In this document: piece after piece, positions 32,900 through 38,362 of the stretch
How the letters are laid out: every line of letters starts with the position of its first letter
How positions within the stretch are numbered: the stretch's first letter is position 1
Assembly: GCA_017635675.1 (NCBI GenBank)
Contig: JAGBLA010000017.1
Span: 1-38,362, forward strand
Direction: 5' to 3'
Length of the DNA stretch: 38,362 nt
Source of the DNA: Ruminiclostridium sp.
GTDB lineage: Bacteria; Bacillota; Clostridia; Oscillospirales; Ruminococcaceae
Program-made: the position numbers and the translations under genes
The notes under the pieces: model-generated
Database searches by the model: none
The model's input: the letters and a program-made list of their open reading frames with translations, nothing else
What the model was told of the DNA's origin: nothing

Positions 32900-32928
32900 T
32901 TGATTTTTTGTGAGAAATGTGATATTAT
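32900..32928 (+). promoter_or_regulatory. Promoter of the zinc-ribbon gene
   Basis: TTGATT (32900-32905) and TATTAT (32923-32928) are spaced by 17 bases. The start codon is 40 bases downstream, behind GGAAAGGAG. Confidence 0.6.
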
Positions 32929-32968
32929 ATATTGTACGCATTTTTCCTGAACGGAAAGGAGACTTAAA

Positions 32969-33553
32969 ATGGCTAAAAGATGTACACGCTGCGGAAATTT
33001 CCTTATGGACGATGAACGTTTCTGCACACGCTGCGGAGAGAACGTTTCAAACGTAGCTCCGGAGGGCGCGGTGCCGCCTGTTGTGAATGCAGGATCCGCT
33101 GACGACAGCGCATTCGGCAGGAACGAGGGATATGTTTCCCCAAATGCCCGGCCCGGAACAGGCTATCAGCAGCCCTATAATAATACATATTCACAGACCT
33201 CATATCAGCAGCCACCATATCCGAGTGCTGCATACGGTCAGTCCTCACAGAGCGAGGAGATGTCCGTCGGCAAGTGGGTCGCAACTATCATAGTAACAAC
33301 GTTTTTCAGCCTTATAAGCCTTATCTTCCTGTTTATATGGGCGTTCGGCGACGGCCCCGAGAGCAGAAAAAGATACTGCAAGGCTATGCTTATCGTGACC
33401 GCGATATCCATAGGTCTCGGTATCCTCGTTTACGGCATATTCCTTGCGATACTCGTGCCGAGCTTCACCGAATACATCAACAAAGCGAAAGACTACGCAA
33501 GCGAGTACGGACAGAACACTATCGCCGCTCTCGCAGCGTTCTTCGGTCACTGA
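32969..33553 (+). CDS. Zinc-ribbon membrane protein
   Basis: This 194-residue protein opens with a zinc ribbon (C5-TR-C8 and C19-TR-C22). A Pro/Gln/Tyr-rich flexible stretch (about 40-95) comes next. Two membrane helices (about 107-131 and 140-163) and a short C-terminal tail complete it. Proteins of this build are common in Clostridia and have no known role. It is followed one base later by the P-loop ATPase gene (TGAtATG), so the two are probably made together. Confidence 0.85.
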   Translation: MAKRCTRCGNFLMDDERFCTRCGENVSNVAPEGAVPPVVNAGSADDSAFGRNEGYVSPNARPGTGYQQPYNNTYSQTSYQQPPYPSAAYGQSSQSEEMSVGKWVATIIVTTFFSLISLIFLFIWAFGDGPESRKRYCKAMLIVTAISIGLGILVYGIFLAILVPSFTEYINKAKDYASEYGQNTIAALAAFFGH

Positions 33554-33554
33554 T

Positions 33555-34211
33555 ATGCGGCACGGAAAGCTCACGGTCATAACCGGACATTACGGCTCCG
33601 GCAAGACTAACCTCTCAGTCAATTTAGCGCTGGATATTGCGGAAAAAGGCGACAAATGCACCGTCATCGACCTTGACATCGTGAACCCGTATTTTCGTAC
33701 GGCGGATTTCGGGAAGATGTTCGAGGATCGCGGCATAGCGCTTTACGCGCCGGTCTATGCCAACACCAACCTCGATATCCCGTCGCTCAATATACCCCTC
33801 GAAAGCATACTCGCGGAAGGCGGTAACGTCATAATCGACGTCGGCGGCGACGACGAGGGCGCAAAGGCTCTCGGACGATTTGCGCCGGTGATAAGCGCAT
33901 TTGACGACCGCGATATGCTGTATGTCATCAACCGATACCGCTATCTCACAAAAGAGCCCGACGAGGCAGTGCAGGTCATGCGGGAAATAGAGTATGCCTG
34001 CGGGCTGCGGCATACAGGCATAGTCAACAACTCCTCCCTCGGTGCCGAGACCACTTCGGACACCGTGCGTGAGTCACTCGCGTTCGCGCGCGGAGTGTCG
34101 GAGCTTTCGGGGCTGCCGATACGCGCCACCTGCGCAGTTGAGGGCGCAATGCCCGAAGGTGCCCCAGAACCGTATGAAATAAAGCGGTATGTTAAGAACC
34201 TCTGGGAATGA
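33555..34211 (+). CDS. P-loop ATPase of the MinD/ParA-like class
   Basis: This 218-residue soluble protein has Walker A GHYGSGKT at 11-18, VIDLDIVNPYFRT (a MinD/SIMIBI-like switch region) and VIIDVGGDDEG as Walker B. It starts at the ATG one base after the zinc-ribbon stop; a longer frame from 33444 only overlaps the upstream gene. It lies 61 bases before the ferredoxin subunit of the oxidoreductase operon. A link to that enzyme, for example in cofactor or cluster handling, is an inference from position. Confidence 0.85.
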   Translation: MRHGKLTVITGHYGSGKTNLSVNLALDIAEKGDKCTVIDLDIVNPYFRTADFGKMFEDRGIALYAPVYANTNLDIPSLNIPLESILAEGGNVIIDVGGDDEGAKALGRFAPVISAFDDRDMLYVINRYRYLTKEPDEAVQVMREIEYACGLRHTGIVNNSSLGAETTSDTVRESLAFARGVSELSGLPIRATCAVEGAMPEGAPEPYEIKRYVKNLWE

Positions 34212-34272
34212 CAGCGTTGAAAATGCATGATAAGCATTAGAATAAACGAATAAAAGAAAGGAAGTATGTTCA

Positions 34273-34488
34273 ATGGCTAAAATGGAAGTCGAGTTCGACC
34301 GCTGCAAGGGCTGCGGACTGTGTGTAACAGCCTGTCCCAAGAAGATAGTCGAGCTCCAGCAGGAAAAGCTGAACAAAAAGGGCTACTACACAGCACACTG
34401 CATCGACGACGACGCGTGTATCGCGTGCGCGATGTGCGCTATGATGTGCCCGGACTGCGCGATAACAGTTACAGGAGGTAAGAAGTAA
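34273..34488 (+). CDS. 2-oxoacid:ferredoxin oxidoreductase, ferredoxin (delta) subunit
   Basis: This 71-residue protein carries two 4Fe-4S cluster motifs: CKGCGLCVTACPK (11-23) and CIACAMCAMMCPDC (about 49-62). It passes electrons from the thiamine-diphosphate site to ferredoxin. Its stop codon overlaps the next start by one base (TAATG). The ribosome site is AAGGAAG. A clear promoter was not found in the 61-base gap, so it may be co-transcribed with the zinc-ribbon and ATPase genes. Confidence 0.93.
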   Translation: MAKMEVEFDRCKGCGLCVTACPKKIVELQQEKLNKKGYYTAHCIDDDACIACAMCAMMCPDCAITVTGGKK

Positions 34489-35555
34489 TGGCAGAGAAAA
34501 GCTTGATGAAGGGAAACGAGGCTCTTGCCGAGGCTGCTCTCAGAGCAGGCTGCAAATGCTTCTTCGGTTATCCGATAACCCCCCAGACAGAGATCGCGGC
34601 ATATCTCTCCAAGAGAATGCCCAAGGTCGGCGGCGTGTTCCTGCAGGCAGAGAGCGAAGTCGCGGCTATCAACATGGTTTACGGCTGCGCGGGCTCGGGT
34701 ATCCGCTGCATGACATCATCGTCCTCCCCCGGAATTTCACTTAAGTCCGAAGGTATCTCGTATATCGCGGGTGCCGACCTGCCCTGCGTCATCATCGACG
34801 TAATGCGCGGCGGTCCGGGACTCGGCGGCATCCAGCCCTCACAGGCTGACTACTATCAGATAACAAAGGGCGTAGGTCACGGCGACTACAACATCATCGT
34901 ACTCGCTCCCTCCACCGTACAGGAAATGGCTGACTGCGTGACACGCGCCTTCGACCTTGCCGACAAGTACAGAATGCCCGCAGTAGTGCTGGCTGACGGA
35001 CTTCTCGGTCAGATGATGGAGCCCGTTGCGTTCGACGACGCAGAGATAGTTATGTCCGACGCTTCCAATAAACCGTGGGCTGCAAACGGTCACGGCAACA
35101 AGAGAAAGCACAACATCATCAACTCGCTGTACTTACAGGCTCCCGAGCTTGAGCGCACGATCAAGGAGCGCTATGAGCGCTACACGCAGATCGAAAAGAC
35201 CGAGACACGTTCGGTAGCCGATTACTGCGGCGACGCCGAGATCGTGGTAGTTGCTTACGGCTCCACCGCGAGACTTGCAAAGTCCGCTGTTGACGAGGCA
35301 AGAAAGCAGGGCATCAAGGCGGGCGTATTCAGACCCGTGACACTGTACCCGTTCCCGAAGAAGGAGCTCAACGACGCGGTGAAGACCGCCAAGAAGGTGC
35401 TCGTTGTCGAGATGTCCATGGGTCAGATGGTAGATGACGTAAAGCTCGCCATCAACTGCTCAAGACCCGTTGAATTCTACGGAAGAACAGGCGGCGTTAT
35501 CCCTGCTCCGTCAGAGATACTCACTAAAATAAAGGAAATGGGAGGCGAAAACTAA
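34488..35555 (+). CDS. vorB: 2-oxoacid:ferredoxin oxidoreductase, alpha subunit (VorB/KorA)
   Basis: This 355-residue subunit has the pyrimidine-binding domain (GNEALAEAALRAGCKCFFGYPITPQTE) and a C-terminal transketolase-like domain (VVAYGSTARLAKSAVDEAR, GVFRPVTLYPFP). Its size and order (delta-alpha-beta-gamma) fit the branched-chain 2-oxoacid (VOR) or 2-oxoglutarate (KOR) type. Sequence alone does not settle the substrate, so the symbol is tentative. Such enzymes oxidise or, in reverse, carboxylate 2-oxoacids with CoA and ferredoxin. Start and stop overlap the neighbours by one base each. Confidence 0.92.
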   Translation: MAEKSLMKGNEALAEAALRAGCKCFFGYPITPQTEIAAYLSKRMPKVGGVFLQAESEVAAINMVYGCAGSGIRCMTSSSSPGISLKSEGISYIAGADLPCVIIDVMRGGPGLGGIQPSQADYYQITKGVGHGDYNIIVLAPSTVQEMADCVTRAFDLADKYRMPAVVLADGLLGQMMEPVAFDDAEIVMSDASNKPWAANGHGNKRKHNIINSLYLQAPELERTIKERYERYTQIEKTETRSVADYCGDAEIVVVAYGSTARLAKSAVDEARKQGIKAGVFRPVTLYPFPKKELNDAVKTAKKVLVVEMSMGQMVDDVKLAINCSRPVEFYGRTGGVIPAPSEILTKIKEMGGEN

Positions 35556-36310
35556 TGCCCGATTTTAAGAGACCCCACGCCCTCACCGACGTGTATCTTC
35601 ACTACTGCCCCGGCTGTACCCACGGTATAGTTCACCGTCTTGTTGCCGAGGTCATCGACGAGATGAACATAGAGGGCGATACAATAGGAGTATGCCCTGT
35701 TGGCTGCTCCGTTATGGCTTATGACTACTTCAACTGTGATATGATGGAGGCTTCGCACGGACGTGCTCCGGCTGTAGCTACCGGCGTAAAGCGCGCAAAC
35801 CCCGACAAGTTCGTGTTCACCTACCAGGGTGACGGCGACCTTGCGGCGATAGGCACCGCGGAGACTGTTCATGCTGCAACACGCGGCGAGAACATCACCG
35901 TTATATTCATCAACAACACGACCTACGGCATGACCGGCGGTCAGATGGCTCCCACCACCCTGCCGGGTCAGGTGACACAGACCACCCCCTACGGCAGAAA
36001 CACCGATATCGAAGGCTTCCCGGTAAAAATGTGCGAAATGCTGTCCCAGCTCGACGGCGTTGCTCTCGCGGAGCGCGTTACGGTCATCGACCCCGCAAAT
36101 ATCCGCAAGGCAAAGGCTGCGATAAAGAAGGGATTTGAGTATCAGGCAAAGAAGCAGGGCTTCTCGATAATCGAGGTGCTCTCCACCTGCCCGACCAACT
36201 GGGGACTTACTCCGGTACAGGCTGTCGAGAGACTGAAGAACGACATGATACCGTACTATCCGCTGGGCGTTTACAAGGACGCTCCCGTAAGAAACAAGGA
36301 GGGTGCCTGA
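35555..36310 (+). CDS. 2-oxoacid:ferredoxin oxidoreductase, beta subunit (TPP-binding)
   Basis: This 251-residue subunit binds thiamine diphosphate through GDGDLAAIG followed by FINNTTYGMTGGQ. The N-terminal CPGCTHG carries a Cys pair typical of this family. With the alpha subunit it forms the active site. It is coupled to alpha by a TAATG overlap and to gamma across one base (TGAtATG). Confidence 0.95.
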   Translation: MPDFKRPHALTDVYLHYCPGCTHGIVHRLVAEVIDEMNIEGDTIGVCPVGCSVMAYDYFNCDMMEASHGRAPAVATGVKRANPDKFVFTYQGDGDLAAIGTAETVHAATRGENITVIFINNTTYGMTGGQMAPTTLPGQVTQTTPYGRNTDIEGFPVKMCEMLSQLDGVALAERVTVIDPANIRKAKAAIKKGFEYQAKKQGFSIIEVLSTCPTNWGLTPVQAVERLKNDMIPYYPLGVYKDAPVRNKEGA

Positions 36311-36311
36311 T

Positions 36312-36848
36312 ATGACTAATGAATTTCTGCTTGCAGGCTTCGGCGGACAGGGTATCCTGTTCGCGGGAAAGCTCTTGGCTTATGTAGGTCTTTACGCCGG
36401 CAAGGAGGTCTCATGGCTCCCGTCCTACGGTCCCGAGATGCGCGGCGGTACCTGCAACTGCTCCGTTACCGTAAGCGACCAGCCCATAGGCTCGCCTCTT
36501 ATCCTTGAACCTACACAGCTCCTCGTTATGAACACCCCGAGCTTCGACAAGTTCATCGGCGCTGTAAAGCCCGACGGAATGGCATTCATCGACAGCACTC
36601 TGGTCGAGGGCAAGTCCGACCGCACCGATATCAAGTGTTTCTACGTTCCCGCTACCGGAATGGCGAACGAGAACGGCTTAAAGGGCATGGCGAACATAAT
36701 CCTTGCAGGAAAGCTGCTGAAAGAGATCGGGCTCACCGATGAAGCTGTCATCGAGAAAGCTATGAAGAAGTGCATACCGCCGAAGAAGGCGGACAAGCTC
36801 GACGCCAACATGAAGGCGCTCAAGCTCGGCATGGACTACAACGGATAA
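36312..36848 (+). CDS. 2-oxoacid:ferredoxin oxidoreductase, gamma subunit
   Basis: This 178-residue subunit starts MTNEFLLAGFGGQGILFAGKLLAY, the usual gamma opening, and has YGPEMRGGTCNCSVTVSD. A GTG at 36303 also opens the frame, but the ribosome site AGGAGG is 9 bases before the ATG at 36312 and directly touches the GTG, so ATG is the start. It completes the four-subunit enzyme and is followed by a hairpin and repeat copy 2. Confidence 0.94.
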   Translation: MTNEFLLAGFGGQGILFAGKLLAYVGLYAGKEVSWLPSYGPEMRGGTCNCSVTVSDQPIGSPLILEPTQLLVMNTPSFDKFIGAVKPDGMAFIDSTLVEGKSDRTDIKCFYVPATGMANENGLKGMANIILAGKLLKEIGLTDEAVIEKAMKKCIPPKKADKLDANMKALKLGMDYNG

Positions 36849-36859
36849 ACATTCAAGCG

Positions 36860-36890
36860 CAGAGCGCACGGGATATACCTATGCGCTCTG
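36860..36890 (+). terminator. Hairpin after the oxidoreductase operon
   Basis: CAGAGCGCA and TGCGCTCTG pair perfectly over 9 bp around a 13-base loop, 12 bases after the stop. The tract after it is TTAGTCTAAA, not a run of T; repeat copy 2 begins 10 bases on. Confidence 0.6.
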
Positions 36891-36900
36891 TTAGTCTAAA

Positions 36901-37034
36901 GGGTACCTCTAAAAACCGCTTTGAAAAGAGAAAATGTGTCAGCCGCGTTGAAGACGAGGAAAGGCTCTGGAGACTTGACAAAGTATTCGGCGGGGCTGGC
37001 GCGTTTTCTCTCAAATGGGTTTTTAGAGGTTCCC
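36901..37034 (-). repeat. MITE-like structured repeat, copy 2 (inverted, lacks apical hairpin)
   Basis: This 134-bp copy lies in the opposite orientation to copies 1 and 3. Read in its own direction it matches copy 1 nearly base for base, except that the 23-base net apical hairpin segment (CTTGC-GTCA-GCAAG and flanks) is missing. It is flanked on both sides by TAAA (36897-36900 and 37035-37038), which looks like a 4-bp target duplication. It ends 8 bases before the ribosome site of the glycosyltransferase gene. Confidence 0.85.
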
Positions 37035-37052
37035 TAAATACAGGAGGGCAAC

Positions 37053-38183
37053 ATGAGCAAAAAGACGACACTGGCGGCGCTGGCGCTGCTTGCGGTAGGC
37101 GGGTGCGCTGCGTATATGTACGCGAGCAACAAGCTAAGAAAGCATGACAGGATAACCGTGAACATGAAATCCCAGGCGACGTCCGTTCCCGGACAGGGCG
37201 TAGGCTCGGCATATCTCGAACAGGTAAAGCTCATAAAGGAGAACCTTGCCGACAAGTTTGAAGTCACCGAAAACTCCCATATAATGGCGGATATAACCCA
37301 TTATCATACCATAAACCTCGGTTATTTCCTTGGAAGACCTGTATCGTCCTGCATGGGCAAGTCCGTGGGATATGTTCATATGCTGCCCGAAACAGTGGAA
37401 ACGAGCTTAAAGCTGCCAGGCCCCGCAAAGAAGATATTCTACGACTACATGATCAAGTTCTACGACAGCATGGACTATCTCGTGACCGTCAACCCGTATT
37501 TCATCGGCAGGCTCGAACACTACGGCATTGACCGCAGCAAAGTGACCTACATACCCAACTATGTTTCGAGCGAGAAGTTCCACCCGCTGTCTGCCGAGGA
37601 GAAGATGCGTCTCCGTGACAAATACGGCATTCCCCGCGACAGGTTCGTGGTGATATGCGCAGGTCAGCTGCAGGTGCGCAAGGGTTTCTTCGACTTCCTC
37701 GAAATAGCGAAGCGCCGCCCGGACATGGTATTCGCATGGGCGGGAGATTTTTCGTTCGGCGCGATAACCGACGGATACAAGGAGATAACGAAAGTCAAGG
37801 AGAACCCGCCCGAGAACTTAAAGCTGCTCGGCATGATACCGCGCGACGACATGAACGAGATATACAATCTCGGTGATGTTATGTTCCTGCCGTCTTTCGA
37901 GGAGCTTTTCCCCATGACGATACTCGAAGCGATGTGCGCGAATGTGCCGATACTTCTGCGCGACCTTGAAATATACAACGATATACTGTTCGACTTCTAC
38001 TACCGCGAGACCTCGGTCGAGGGCTTCATCGAACAGCTCGTAAAGCTCCGTGACGACCCGGGATACTACGCTGCGGGAGTTGAGGCTTCCAAGCGCGGCA
38101 ACGCGTTCTATTCAAAGGAGCACGTTGTGAAGATGTGGGACGACTTTTACACTAAGGTGTACAAGTCCATAAAGAAGAAATAA
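37053..38183 (+). CDS. GT4 family glycosyltransferase with N-terminal membrane anchor
   Basis: This 376-residue GT-B enzyme has an N-terminal part with SVPGQGVGSAYLEQVKLI and NYVSSEKFHP at the domain junction. The C-terminal donor-binding domain has CAGQLQVRKG and the E-x7-E motif in EELFPMTILEAM. It probably transfers a sugar to a lipid or cell-surface acceptor. Unlike most soluble relatives it carries a hydrophobic stretch at about 5-24 before the first beta strand. I keep this start because AGGAGG lies 5 bases before ATG and the next Met (38) has none. It is flanked by repeat copies 2 and 3, facing each other. Confidence 0.9.
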   Translation: MSKKTTLAALALLAVGGCAAYMYASNKLRKHDRITVNMKSQATSVPGQGVGSAYLEQVKLIKENLADKFEVTENSHIMADITHYHTINLGYFLGRPVSSCMGKSVGYVHMLPETVETSLKLPGPAKKIFYDYMIKFYDSMDYLVTVNPYFIGRLEHYGIDRSKVTYIPNYVSSEKFHPLSAEEKMRLRDKYGIPRDRFVVICAGQLQVRKGFFDFLEIAKRRPDMVFAWAGDFSFGAITDGYKEITKVKENPPENLKLLGMIPRDDMNEIYNLGDVMFLPSFEELFPMTILEAMCANVPILLRDLEIYNDILFDFYYRETSVEGFIEQLVKLRDDPGYYAAGVEASKRGNAFYSKEHVVKMWDDFYTKVYKSIKKK

Positions 38184-38195
38184 ACCGACATAAAA

Positions 38196-38222
38196 AAGCT
38201 CCCGTATCACCTACGGGAGCTT
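38196..38222 (+). terminator. Hairpin after the glycosyltransferase gene
   Basis: AAGCTCCCGTA and TACGGGAGCTT pair perfectly over 11 bp with a 5-base loop, 12 bases after the stop codon. Instead of a T-run it is followed by AAGGGAACC, the start of repeat copy 3. Confidence 0.7.
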
Positions 38223-38224
38223 AA

Positions 38225-38362
38225 GGGAACCTCTAAAAACCCAATTTGAGAGAAAAGGAGCTATCCACGCCGTCTACTGCGTCAAACCTCCTAACCGGGC
38301 GCCAGCCCGGCTTCGTCGGCTTTCCTTGTATCCGACGCGGCTATCTCATTTTCTCTTTTCAA
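38225..38362 (+). repeat. MITE-like structured repeat, copy 3 (cut by the window end)
   Basis: 138 bases are present; by comparison with copy 1 about 20 more, including the right end, lie outside. The outer arm is nearly identical to copy 1, while the interior differs. The tip is CGGGC-GCCA-GCCCG in place of CTTGC-GTCA-GCAAG: both sides of the stem have changed so that pairing is kept. The inner arm also pairs in its own way (GAGCTATCC against GGCTATCTC). The left flank is TTAA. Confidence 0.8.

Noticed and set aside
1..38362. CRISPR array, tRNA, rRNA, transposase or prophage genes
   Set aside because: None was seen; the three repeat copies are too few, too long and too far apart for a CRISPR array.

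Overview
The window reads as a chromosomal stretch of a low-to-mid GC Clostridia member, most likely of the Ruminococcaceae/Oscillospiraceae. The reasons are a secreted GH5 cellulase, a GTP-type PEP carboxykinase beside a four-subunit ferredoxin-linked 2-oxoacid oxidoreductase (anaerobic metabolism), sigma-A type promoters with extended -10 boxes, AGGAGG ribosome binding sites and a DNA polymerase I without a working proofreading site. No rRNA, tRNA, CRISPR array, transposase or phage gene was found, and no gene-free stretch exceeds 300 bases.

Layout. 1-157: copy 1 of a hairpin-forming repeat. 193-9501 (minus): two MoxR-DUF58-membrane-protein modules, one ending in a transglutaminase protein and one in a smaller DUF4129-like membrane protein, with a DHH phosphoesterase between them. 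9699-11610: a cyclase-family hydrolase and a PAS/GGDEF diguanylate cyclase, transcribed divergently from promoters that share a perfect palindrome. 11870-13861: a chemoreceptor with an amino-acid-type dCache sensor. 13911-15039 (minus): a VanZ-like protein and a small alarmone synthetase. A candidate sRNA lies at 15164-15251. 15251-17756 (minus): a FlhB C-domain-like protein and a FliK-like protein. 18035-23418 (plus): cheA-cheW-cheR-cheB plus a DUF5610-like gene. 23510-25330 (minus): pckG behind an operator-like palindrome. 25539-27249 (minus): GH5 cellulase and a small acidic membrane protein. 27354-29749 (minus): rsmE and a chemoreceptor with no external sensor domain. 29883-32784 (minus): polA-rimI. 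32969-36848 (plus): zinc-ribbon protein, P-loop ATPase and a VOR/KOR-type 2-oxoacid oxidoreductase. 37053-38183: a membrane-anchored GT4 glycosyltransferase set between repeat copies 2 and 3.

How the genes fit together. The middle of the window is a signalling region: two chemoreceptors, a CheA/W/R/B core, FliK-like and FlhB-like export-control proteins, a c-di-GMP synthase and a (p)ppGpp synthetase. cheY, cheC/D, flagellin and motor genes are not here, so the output organelle must be encoded elsewhere. The metabolic genes fit a fermentative plant-fibre degrader. The two MoxR modules probably act at the cell envelope.

The most unusual feature is the repeat family at 1-157, 36901-37034 and 38225-38362. 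Its long imperfect terminal inverted repeats, 4-bp TWAA flanks, compensatory base changes in an apical stem, and one copy lacking exactly that stem suggest a MITE-like structured element.
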